Assembly (NCBI GenBank): GCA_010015805.1
Contig: ML978122.1
Location: 3,072,453-3,136,452 of the forward strand
DNA length: 64,000 bases
From: Rhizodiscina lignyota
Taxonomy: Eukaryota > Ascomycota > Dothideomycetes > Aulographales > Rhizodiscinaceae
Direction of reading: 5' to 3'
In this document: positions 23,178 through 33,526 of the stretch, piece after piece
How positions within the stretch are numbered: position 1 is the first letter of the stretch
Layout of the letters: every line of letters starts with the position of its first letter
Made by a program: the position numbers and the translations under genes
The notes under the pieces: model-generated
The model's input: the letters and a program-made list of their open reading frames with translations, nothing else
Told to the model about the DNA's origin: nothing
Database searches by the model: none

Positions 23178-23985
23178 ATTGACTTTTTGATGCTGCAATT
23201 GAAAGTGAACGGAAACGATAGAAGGAAAGATATATACCTACCACCTAATGACCAACAATATGAATGTAATGTAGATATCCGGAAGAGCGCTGCCGAGTCT
23301 ATGACCTTATCGAAATCGCCGCGTCGGAGAAGAGCGCGCAGGATGGTGATGCGGGGAGCTGCCGCAAGTGGCAACAGAGGGATCACCGCGTACTTATTCC
23401 GACATGCTCTTCTTGAGACATGGAAAGAGTTTTGGTTGTGTAATTTCACCCAAGGCTGAACAGTTCTCTTCTCCCGCTCGAACCGGTCGACACTGACGCG
23501 TTTGAACCGTTCGGGATCCACCTCGACGAATCTCCTCCACCTGCACAGGCTTGGCGCAAGTCAGTTGCAGAATGTTTGAGGCACTTCCTGGATACGATAT
23601 TTATTTCTCCGCGATATCCCAAAGGGCCCGCAAATATAGCTGGACTGTGCAGCAACGAAACATCTTGTCAGAGGCGCAATGTAGAGAGATGAGGCCTGAA
23701 TTGGCGCGCAAGGGGCTGAATTTATTGAAGCTACCGAAGAAGTGAACAGGCACGTTCAGGATTCCAGGAACTCAAAATATATCAGATGAATACAAGCCCT
23801 GAACGTAAGGTAGAAAAGGGGCTCTTGGGACGCCACACGTGCCAGGGTCGGCGATCGGTGAGCTCGGAGATTACGTCGCCCTCTGCATTCAATACTCTCC
23901 TATGAACGCCTTCGCTTCAAACTCCGTAGTCTCTCTTGAAAGGCGATCGCTTGTAGTGCCTCAAAACTCCAGAATGGTGTGCCAT
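23178..23985. other. Intergenic stretch
   Basis: It holds the promoter of the oxygenase and the 3' flank of the Hsp70-like gene. A 64-codon frame at 23551-23745 has no recognised motif. Nothing else is visible. Confidence 0.35.
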
Positions 23986-25969
23986 TCAATATTCTGCTTC
24001 GACAGCACCATATTCTTTGCCGCCACATTCGAAGGTAAATACCATCCGCGCGCCTTCAATCTTGACAATCAGGTTAAAGTCTATTCGAAGATACCATCGT
24101 CCATCTGACGCTCGCTGCACCTTCTGCACCATGTCCTTGTCGACGACGCTCAAATCGATTTTGAGCAAACAGCATGTCTTGATTTCTGAATACCCGGTCA
24201 GCAGGTAAAGCAACTTCAAAAGGGCAGACCCGGCGCATACCTTTGGTAGAATGGACTGGAGCAGTGTCTGAAGCGCACATCTGAAGCATGTACATTTGCT
24301 TATATTCCTTCAGCTGCGGATCCAGTGAAAAGGTATTGTGAAACGGGAATTTGATGTGGCGGCTTCGTTTCAAGTCGTCATGCTTCGCCAGATCAGGCTC
24401 ACACTCTTCCTCAATATCGACGGCTAGACACATACCTTGTGGATATACCAGGCCAATGTCCTTATGCGATACACCTCCTCATACTTGTCCCAGAACTTCT
24501 CGTTCTCACGTCCTTTATCACGATAGTAATCCCATTCAGCGCCAGCCGACACACCGTAATGTCTCTCCGCAACACTGCTCACAACTAACGCTTCCTGAGG
24601 TAGTTTGCTAAGCACTGCGCCCCGAACGATCGCAGACCATCTACGATACTGATAAGCACTCTTGTAAACGTCAAGTATTACCAAACTTACGCATCATTTG
24701 GTTGTATGACTTGGATGTCTTTATGCGCAGCTACAACTGCGTCTCTGAGGTATGCATTTGCACCAAATCCTCCGACCAGGAAAATTGCTTTGATCTCGGC
24801 GCCTTTCGGATGTCCTTCCTGCAGTCGTTTGATACGTACTTGGGCGACTTGCCTCGCAATCAGCTTGTCAATGTCCTTGAACACTGGTTCGAATATGCCG
24901 TGCATTGCCTCCCCTGTCAGTGTCAACGTGCTCGCCTTGATGTACTTCAGTGGCTTGTGTTTGATCTTTGCCATCGTAAAGGTAATGTATTGATCATCAT
25001 CTTCCTTCGATCTGAAACCTGGTTTGATCACCTCATCGAACTGTTTCATTGCCAGCCGATATCCATTCGTTATCTTCAGATCCTGGAATGAACGCTCACC
25101 GACGGTATCCTTGATCCACTGTTCGAATCGTTTGTTGATAATCATTGACCCAGCAATGCCGCCTGTAGGTGGGACGAGTTCCTTGAGTTCAAGAGGGCGG
25201 AGCTTCAAAATTTCATAAGACACGAGGTCAACCGTGCCGCCACCGGCATCACAGATCGTAATGGCATCTCCTATACTGAGTCCATGATCCTTGAGGTCAT
25301 GTAGTGTTGACATTGCTGCGGCTTCCGGCTCCTTGATAAGCTGGATGGGACCAATCCCAGCATGACGGGCGGCTCGCAGAGTTGTATCTTTGGCCTTGTC
25401 GCTCCACACAGCGGGCACCGATATAACGAATTGCTTTGCCAGCGTCTCAAGATAGTGCTTGGGAACTTTCCGCTCTATTACATTCAGTGCATGCTCGTAT
25501 ATTGCCCCAATATAATCGGTCGCAATGTCTATTGGGGTTTGCCGAGTTTCTGGATTTCAGCCTTGGTCGCTCCAGCGCTCGTAGGGTCATAGAGTGGCCT
25601 GGTCTGGTCTGGATCAAGAAGGAGCTTTACTCCTTCAATTTTCTCCTCAACAGTGCGGTCGAGTTCATAACCCCATTTAAAGTTACCGTCAGTATCGTAT
25701 TTCAATATTGTTGGCGCCTTCGGTACGGTTCGTCCCACTGCCCCAGGCCACTCCGTCACGGAGTATACTTGGTCTGGTCTGGTTGTGAAAGCATATGCAA
25801 CTCTACTCCTTTCAGTTCCAGTGAATGTCCATCATAAGACAGCAACAATGACATACCCGCTGTATGTTGTGCCAAAATCAAGGCCAATAATCAGACGATC
25901 GGTATTCTCATTAGGCAAAATGCTCCGTATGCTTAGCGCACTGAGATTCTTTGATAACTCCTTCGCCAT
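23986..25969 (-). CDS. Hsp70-like ATPase (fungal actin-fold family), disrupted by a one-base frameshift
   Basis: Exons 25857-25969, 24691-25802, 24436-24640, 24241-24382 and 23986-24185 give about 590 residues, if one missing base is allowed for. IIGLDFGTTYSG is the phosphate-1 loop of the Hsp70/actin ATPase, IKEPEAAAM and ICDAGGGTVDL the connect and phosphate-2 motifs, and FLVGGFGANAYL the adenosine motif. The family is a divergent, often expanded fungal Hsp70-like group without a canonical substrate-binding domain. Near 25535 the frame ends in TAG right after a four-C run; one more C would continue smoothly into PIDIATDYIGAIYEH. All five exon phases agree only with that extra base. This is either a young pseudogene or a homopolymer sequencing error. 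The fourth exon's acceptor (GCGAAG, 53-bp intron) is the weakest site. Confidence 0.8.
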
Positions 25970-26882
25970 CGTGGTATTCCGACCATTGCCAGGCTGAGAA
26001 ATAAAATTGAAACTGCTGAGAGACAAAGTGGGATATAATATGCACCGTCAACTGCTTAGCAAGGCTGAGAGAGCTACATCTTCGGTCTGCCGATCTGTGC
26101 CTGCATGGGCCTTCTATACGAGAAATCCAGAGCTGTGGTGCATTTTATCGCCTGGATCCAGAAGCTGGGCAGACGAGGCTGTCAGAGAGCAGGCTCCGCT
26201 ATGCATTGAAGAGCACGAGAGGGAATCTCCCATTCGGCACAACGGCAATGCCAGGACGCGACGAGCTGCAAGAAGGTCATTAGCTAGCTACAGGGTTTCG
26301 AGAATAGATTGCGATTGGCCTACTCTGTAAAATGCGCCTCATTCTCAGGAATAAGGCAACGAGGCAGCGGCGACGGTCCGCACCGCAAGCAAGGCTGGAA
26401 CTACTCCCTGCGGCCCGATAATATGTCCAGTCTTGCGTTATGACTTTCAAAGGGATAATAAAACGCCGACGTTTGCATCTGTCTGTGCCTAAGAGCTCTG
26501 GAGGGAAATTTGTGAGTTCAGTGCTGGCGTGACTTTCTGGTTGCGGAGTTGACCAATCAGCTAATCAAGTCACAGGGTAGCTTTCATCATTCGCGACTCA
26601 CTACTTTCATTTCGCAGTTTACTGTGTTGGCTAGCGCGGCTAGTGTGGACTTCGTTGATTCGTAACAGAGAGCGTACTTGATTCCTAGCTGAGCCGCATC
26701 TTGCAAAGCTGTCTAGTCCTACTCAGCCTGATGGAATGCGACAACTCTCCCCCACCCAGCATCGGATGAACTATGCTTAGCGTTTATCTATGAGACCTGC
26801 CTATAATTCGTTGGTATAGTATTCAACATTCTCCATACACGCTCATTATGCTGACACGACAGACAGCGCATCAGCCGACGTC
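25970..26882. promoter_or_regulatory. Divergent region, Hsp70-like / coiled-coil gene
   Basis: About 0.9 kb lies between divergent start codons. No ORF with recognisable content and no repeat was seen. Confidence 0.3.
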
Positions 26883-28107
26883 ATGCAGCGTAAAATGGGC
26901 AAAAATTGGACTAGCGAGCAGCTCACCACGCTGAAACAGCTCGTTGCCGAAGCTGTTGAAGATGGTACCCGTAATGCGATTGAGACAGCTTTTGTTAAAG
27001 GACAACAATCTACCGCCAGTGTTGTCAAGCCATCATTGGCATCGTTTATGGAACTAGAGCAGCCAGATGTGCGTCGCATCATGCCTCTATTTCCAATCCG
27101 CACTCCTATATCCCTGCTGAGACATCAAAATTCTGACTAATTGAACAGGCGCTTAATCGAAATGAATCAAAAGCGGGAAACAAGACTCTAGAAGAAGAGA
27201 ATGAGCGATTGCGGCAAGAAATTCTCCAGTGGAAACAGAAAGACTTAGAAAAAGATTTAAAAATTACAAATCTTCACAAGATCATACAGGAGAGTTCAAC
27301 ATTAGATGACAACGCTCCAAACGATGATGACGTGGAGCGGCGATTCAGCGAGCTTCGAAACCGTATCCTACAAGTAGTGAAGAAACACTTTAGCAGAAAG
27401 TGGAGGAGACATGGCAGTTCGTCGTCTGCCACTATAGACGACTTATGGTCCATGGCCATAATCGCGGACGCCTTGTGGTCTAAGTTCTTCAGTCCCAAAG
27501 CGACGTGTTTCGGATTTAGTCCGCACTCGGATGAGTGCCTTGGAGGACTTGAGAACGAATTTGAGAATGTACTCGATGGTGAGTGACCCAGCCTAGGTAC
27601 GCGCACTAAAGGCTTAAATTTCCTAATCAATCAATTTGCACAGTACCTTTCGCCAGTGTCGTAGAATGGCGAGTGAGGGCCGTCCAACTTGCGGAGCTTT
27701 CTAAAATCGATGATGAGACAGCGTTCGGTAGTTCAACGCAGGAATTCGTTCGCAATCTTCTCACCAACCACCTTTTAGCCAAGCATCCACTAAAAGAACC
27801 GAATGCAGCAGTAGCAGCATTGACCGAGATACACGACAAAGCTTTCCGCCTGTCGTTGCTCTTCCGAGCAAACAAGACAGAGTACGTGTGGCTGCAGAAC
27901 CAGTCAGGGTCGATTGAGATTACGGAAGATCAGGTTGAAATTGTAGGAACCGCAGGATTCAGGAGCATAGGAGAAGCAAAGGGTCGATTCAAGATAGTCT
28001 TTGGTGCTGTCGGTAAAGCTGCGGCGCATGGTGGAAGATGTAAAGACGGCTTGTTCCTTCTGAGGAACGCGGAGATCATGCTGGGACCTTTCAATAACCT
28101 GACTTGA
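26883..28107 (+). CDS. Coiled-coil hypothetical protein
   Basis: Exons 26883-27068, 27149-27578 and 27644-28107 (introns 80 and 65 bp) encode 359 residues. A Lys/Glu/Gln-rich helix (LEEENERLRQEI and following, about residues 75-105) is a probable coiled coil. It is followed by a conserved-looking alpha-helical region with WSMAIIADALWSKFF and a C-terminal domain containing TEIHDKAFRLSLLFRA. I do not recognise a named family; the layout of a short N-terminal helix, a coiled coil and an all-alpha region recurs in lineage-specific Dothideomycete proteins. Intron 1 ends with a good branch and acceptor (CTAAT...AACAG). No signal peptide or membrane segment is visible, so the protein is probably cytosolic or nuclear. 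Confidence 0.72.
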
Positions 28108-29240
28108 TCATCAGATGCTTCGGTAGAGTGTGTATATGTTGTTATTGTTGTTATTGTTGTTGTACAGCGTGGTTGGGGCCTTCGGCTAAGGAGGGAGGAA
28201 ACCTCCAGCTGCTCTGAGTGCAGTCTCAGTGCCTCAGAGGCTCACGTGACTTAGCCTGGCTGTGGCGGCTTACCTACCTATATGGTTAAGCAGACTTGGA
28301 GGGGAAAGCCACGCTTGGAACATGCTATATCGCAACTCTTCAACCGAGACAGCTGACAGCAAGGGAGTTATCATAGGGCTTACTCTATGCACGACTTCTC
28401 TAAACTAAGCCCTATTCAGCGGGGATCGGCCCATTACCTGTTTCCCGTACTCCGGTCTATGATCCTCGCTTCTCTTTCCAAATCATGACATCGAGGGCGA
28501 CCCTGGAAGTCTTAAAATCGACAACATAATACCTATGTCCACAGATCTACATGGGGCGTCAAACTCACAACAGGAAGGAGAGCAGCCGCTCTCCATTCAG
28601 CTTATTGTCCCGACTGCCGTGGAGCTCCGAATCCCCCGCATAGTTATATTGCCCCGTTGTCCAGATTGCCTCGTCCTTCGAGTTAAAAAAAGGATCATCG
28701 AGGCAGACGAAAGGATTACCCAAGTTCTATAACAGTTTGCATCCTTCTTTGATGAGTAGATGCCAGAGTAGATGTGGATAATGGTATGGTAAGGCTATCT
28801 TTCAATGTCAGAAATGATTTCTGTCTCCAGATTCTAAATACTTGTTTAGTAGGAAACAATGAAGCATCTGAATACGTCCATATCTCCGAGCTATCAACTT
28901 TTGAAAATCCATTTCTAAATCCATTTCTGCTGCACATATCCTTGAGCAAGTCTTTGAATGTGCAGGGGGCTCTTATCCTCATGTGCGATGTCAGATATTT
29001 GCTATTACGATTCCGTATTACCTTCACTGTCAGCTCTATAATTCCGTGTGAAACAGACAAACAGTTCCACAACATTCTACTAAGCATGCTCAATGTCGTC
29101 AGAGAGCCGGAAGCTCTATAAGGGCCCGCCCGCTCTTGAAATTCGAGTTACTTCTGTACAGCTCAAATACTGCAGTCCAGCTTCCAAGACCCGCAAGTAC
29201 AAATTGAAGTCATTGAGATTGATAAAGAATAAGAGACAGG
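28108..29240. other. Intergenic stretch with a microsatellite and two doubtful small frames
   Basis: A TTG/TTATTG microsatellite lies at about 28138-28163. A 65-codon plus frame (28535-28732) and a 125-codon minus frame (28716-29093) both have strand-helix-like compositions; the minus one reads IIELTVKVIRNRNSKYLT and could be a small ubiquitin-like or lineage-specific protein. Neither has homology or splice evidence that I can see. Confidence 0.35.
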
Positions 29241-29532
29241 ATGGGCTTCTCAAAGATCGTCTCCGGCGCTCTGCTCGTTGCGTAAGTGTCGACACATGTC
29301 CGCTTTCAAATATATTGTATTGATTTTGCTGACTCCCTATCGAAGGTTTTTCGGTGTCCAAACAACAGCTCAGACGACATGCGGAACGGAAGGGTTCAGC
29401 GCCGCGGCTTGCCCGACGCCATTTAATCCTTGCTGCTCTTTCCTCTGCGCCGAGGCTCAGGTTCCGTTCCTCGTGTGCCACGAGACCTCTGTAACGGCTC
29501 TCGCAAGCTGCACCGCCTGCCCAACTGCCTAA
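29241..29532 (+). CDS. Small secreted cysteine-rich protein (effector candidate)
   Basis: Exons 29241-29281 and 29346-29532 flank a 64-bp intron (GTAAGT...CGAAG) and encode 75 residues. Residues 1 to about 22 (MGFSKIVSGALLVAFFGV...) form a typical signal peptide ending near TTAQ. The mature ~53 residues have eight cysteines spaced C-x9-C-x6-CC-x3-C-x9-C-x10-C-x2-C, an even number fitting four disulfides. The spacing differs from hydrophobins (C-CC-C-C-CC-C). The intron sits within the signal-peptide coding region, common in fungal secreted proteins. Size, secretion and cysteine content fit an effector or antimicrobial/adhesion peptide; actual function is unknown. The gene is isolated in a 3-kb gene-poor region. 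Confidence 0.8.
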
Positions 29533-31019
29533 CTGGAGCACACCTCATCAACTGGATGCATCAATGAGGTGTTGGATATGTGATGGTATGAGAAGGTTGT
29601 GGTGCCGTCGTTGACTTTGGAACTTCACCTACATGTAAAGACAATTGCAGGGAGTACACGGGAGACGTCAATCATCGTGTATTTAAATTGCTGCATTCTT
29701 TCGTCCAGAAATGAAAGTTCAAAAAGCGGTTCAACCTCATCATCCCATGCCCTCTTCACTATTTCGCTTCACGTACTTCGTCCTAAACGTCGCTAATCGT
29801 TAGGGCGTCTCGTTGCGCGTGGTGGTAAGCATATCCAAATCGAGGTGCTCTGTTAGCCACTCATTATGCAGTAGTTCAAGTACTCATAGATGTGCTAGCA
29901 TAAGTTAATGCTCGGAGGCTGCGGTCAGACTTTAAAAACTGTTAATGTCAGAGCACGAGGAGAATCACCGTAGCAGATGTCATTGGAGAGAGAGAAATGA
30001 GAAAAGTATGTGCGCTACAGGTCACTCACCGTAGCATCGTTGACGTTACGAAGCACCTGAGCTGCGACTGGTAATTGCTTCCTCGAAACCTGCTCCGGCA
30101 TCAGGTGCAGCCACCTTTGATATGTGAGGAGCTCCATCAATTCTGTGCGACTTGAGGTTGTCCTGCCAGGGCGCTAGCGATGGGGCATAATTGACGCAAT
30201 AAATATCCCACGGCGCCAGCGATTCCACTAGCGTTTAACTAGGTTTAGCGTTAATTTTCCAGCAGGGATGATGTGAAACTGATAGACAGAGGCAAGTGAC
30301 CTCGACGAGTGGAAATGGAGAAGTAGTGCACTCTCTGGGAAACACTGAACAGCAATACAGTGGTACGCTCTGAAGAATGTATAACTGAGCTTTCAGAGAT
30401 ACTTTCGCTCACCTTGGGGTAGCTTCCTCAGATTTAGAGTCATGGACTGAAAGTCTTGAGCACATGAATGACATAGTCCACACTCCATTGCCATTATGAT
30501 TAGACACTATCAAACCAGTTTTGGGCTGCGGAACTTCTACGTGAGTACGAGCACTGTTCAGTGAACCACAAGTGCCGAGAACATCTCGAACAAGGCCGGC
30601 ATCTGGGTGCGACACTGAAGTGGCGTTCCCTTTCTGACGCGTGCTGGTAACGGGGTTCAGATTGCTATCATCCTAAAAGCGAAGCTATTACAAATTCTGT
30701 TCATCGGATGCACACGATCCTCCATCCTCATGTGTGCCTGCAGGCATCCCAGTCCGTTGCAGCAACCCATACCCCCCGCACAACAGAAACGACAACGAAC
30801 GCCAAAACTGGGTAAACAGGTGGTGGTATCGATAAGGAATACAGGAAGGGAACGCCAAACGCACAGGCTGGTTGGGTGTTGCCATGAATGGGCGTAAGCA
30901 CCCAAAGTGCGCGTCGAAGCAGCCGAACGTAAGTCTTCAGATCCTTGACAAGCGCCGGAATCTAGTGCTAGTGTCGTTCGCGAACACTGTACGCCTGGCG
31001 AAAAGTAGTAGGGGAAGTG
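29533..31019. other. Gene-poor intergenic stretch
   Basis: About 1.5 kb with only short, overlapping frames (for example a Cys-rich 82-codon minus frame at 30657-30905 without a leader). No repeat or RNA gene was recognised. Confidence 0.35.
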
Positions 31020-32483
31020 CTAAAGGAAATAAGGAATCATCGAACTAGAGAAATATTAGCACACTTGAAGGTAATAAACGACACATTGTGAGGACAGAAA
31101 CTCACCCTACTGCGAACACGGCTATGACGCCCACCATCGCTCTGTTCCTGACTTTCTGCCTCTTCAGCTGCTGTTCCATCATCTTAACCTTCTTTGCAGG
31201 TTGCACAGGTCCAGCCTCATCGGCATCCTCCTCTTCCTCTTCTAGTACGTCCGCTTTTCTCTTGCCTTTTGAACTTGTTGGCCGTCCTTCCTCTTCCCTC
31301 GCCTTCTCAACCATCTCCCTCGCCTGCGCGATCATATCCTCCGCATTATCGGGCAAAGGCAGCTCCGGAGACCCAGCTGGCATCTCAATCCTCACAGTCG
31401 TGTGTGTTGTTTCCACATCATCGGTCCTCTCTACGGTCTCATCAACCTCTACGCGGACTTTATCCTCCATATCTATGCTCTCGGTTTTGCTCTCTGGCTC
31501 TGTGGATGGAGCAGTACCATTTTCACCATTTTCAATTATCTTATTCAGTTCTTTGCTTGCCTCTGCAGCCGGTGTGTCCTCGGTTGCCGTTTTCTTTGCC
31601 GCCCTCTTGCGCGGGCTAGCAATCTTTCTGCTTGGCGTTGCGATTTTCGAAGGGCTGGCTGAGCGAAGTTCTCTTCTCCGTGACCCACGAACTGAGTTGG
31701 TTCCTTCTGTAGGAGCGAGAGCGTATTTCTTTGGGAGGACGTACTTTGGAGGCGTTTGGATACTGGACTTATCCTTGTCCCTCGTACCCTTCTCTATCGG
31801 TTCTGGATCGAGCAGCGCAATGATCCACGATCGCATATTATATTCATCCGCAAGTTTGAGCGCTGAAATTAGGGTCAAGTTAGCAATTGCGATGATTGGA
31901 GAGTCCGGCGCTGTGCCGCATACCAACTTCCGGCGAGATCCAGACGTTGCCTGCAACCTCCTCTGGGCCCACCGAAGGAAGCTCCTTGTGATGTTTACGT
32001 TCTACTTGCTCTTCTTGGAGTGACGCCCAAGGAAATGCAGCTTTGAACATTCCCGTCGCACTGATAAAGCCATCGCTGCTGCGACGCTGAGAGGTTCAAT
32101 TAGCTTTTGCGCAATTACAAACGCTAATGGAGCAGCGCATACCATTAAGAAGTACGATTCAGGGTACTTGTTATCAGCTGGGCGGAAGATGCCTGAGCCC
32201 TTGAGATCTTTCGGGAGAGGCACGCGTAGGTGCGCGTAGTCGAATACGCCGAGACTCTCTGCCTTGGCTGGTGGCGACATGCCTTCTTCTCCAGGCTTGA
32301 CACTCAGGTCGGTAGAACCCAATCTCCTCCTCTCGACGAGGATTTCCACTATATCCGGTCAGCTGCGCTGAATCGCGTTTCTGGCGCATTACAGGCGCAT
32401 TGCGCGTGAATTGACCTACACTGTGGAGTGTGCTCCGGCTCCAAGAGCGGATTGTGACGCTCTGGGATATGTCGCTTCACCAT
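31020..32483 (-). CDS. bqt4: Bqt4-like inner nuclear membrane protein (KilA-N/APSES-type fold)
   Basis: Five exons (32420-32483, 32143-32348, 31924-32086, 31106-31862, 31020-31044) with introns of 71, 56, 61 and 61 bp encode 404 residues; every phase fits. The N-terminal ~160 residues form the KilA-N/APSES-like domain ([71 protein letters not shown]). A Lys/Ser-rich then acidic linker follows, and a basic stretch leads to a C-terminal transmembrane helix ([19 protein letters not shown]) that ends the protein. In fission yeast Bqt4 anchors telomeres to the nuclear envelope and helps maintain the membrane; the same topology is evident here. The tiny last exon (8 codons plus stop) completes the membrane anchor. 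Confidence 0.92.
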
Positions 32484-33526
32484 TTTGAGCAAGGAATGGC
32501 GATGAAGAGATGCGGGAACGGAGTTTTCGAGCTATCAAGATGCCTCGTTGGCGTTCCCTTGCGCGCGCGAATCAGAGCAAGACAGCGCACCAGCTGCAGA
32601 ACACGCGATTGAGGCGTGATACGGCGCGGAAACGGCGCGAATAGAACGTTGCAAAACTTTCGAGGCGGTTGACAGGTGGCTCAGACGGCGAACGCGATGG
32701 AAATTGATGCAGGGAATGAGGTGAAAGTGATGGGGAGAGGTACTTGTGAGACGGGGGTCGATTGACGATGCTTGGCACGCTAGCACGGGAGAGGCTGGGC
32801 GAATCAAAGACCCCATAAATACCATTCTTCAGATGTGAGCGTCCCTACCATATCTGCTGCTGCTGCTGTTTTGACGATAATTGCATGAGACGGCAATTCA
32901 TGTGTGTGTTGTCTCCTTTTCCCGTGGTGGTTATGGCAATATACCGTCGAGTGAATACAGCTCATTGTCTCCTCAAGCGTAGCTTCTGCCACACATCAAC
33001 ACGCAGATATCCGGCAGTTCAAGTGGATGGGGGTACTCCTTTGATTTAGCAAATATGTATAAGGAGAATATTAGCTCTTTATGCATAGGTCCCTGCATTT
33101 CAAGTACAACATCCACCTGCATGACAGATTGGGCTGCCATTATACGACTACCCCTTTCTGCCGCCGGGCTGAGATCTATGTATGCATACCCTGCAGCCTC
33201 TCCACACCAAGAGATCAGGAACGACAGCTTTTTCTGATCGCTCCCTGATTAATTGCGGCATCAACCGCGGGTCCGAGATTTTGCACCTCTTCTGCATCGC
33301 TATTGGTTGAAGCTCATAAACCCAGATCCATGTCACGTGCCTCGTCTAGACCGACTGTGGCATTCTGAAACGGCTGGACCAAACAACCTTGAAAGTCCCT
33401 TAAGCATTGGGCATCAGCACACTCAAACAAAACTTACTGTGCTACCCTCACCACTTCCTCTCTCCAAAAGTTTTTGTTTCTGAGCCTGAGCGCCCTTAGA
33501 CCCTCTTCGGGAACACTCTAGCCGTC
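32484..33526. promoter_or_regulatory. Divergent promoter region, Bqt4 / RhoGDI
   Basis: About 1 kb with a CTG microsatellite near 32860 and a pyrimidine-rich run at 33425-33480 just before the RhoGDI leader. No ORF worth calling. Confidence 0.35.

Noticed and set aside
24383-24435. A 26-bp intron (GTATGT...TTGAG) in the Hsp70-like gene
   Set aside because: Too short for normal splicing; the acceptor 27 bp further on gives a 53-bp intron with the same phase and a better family match.
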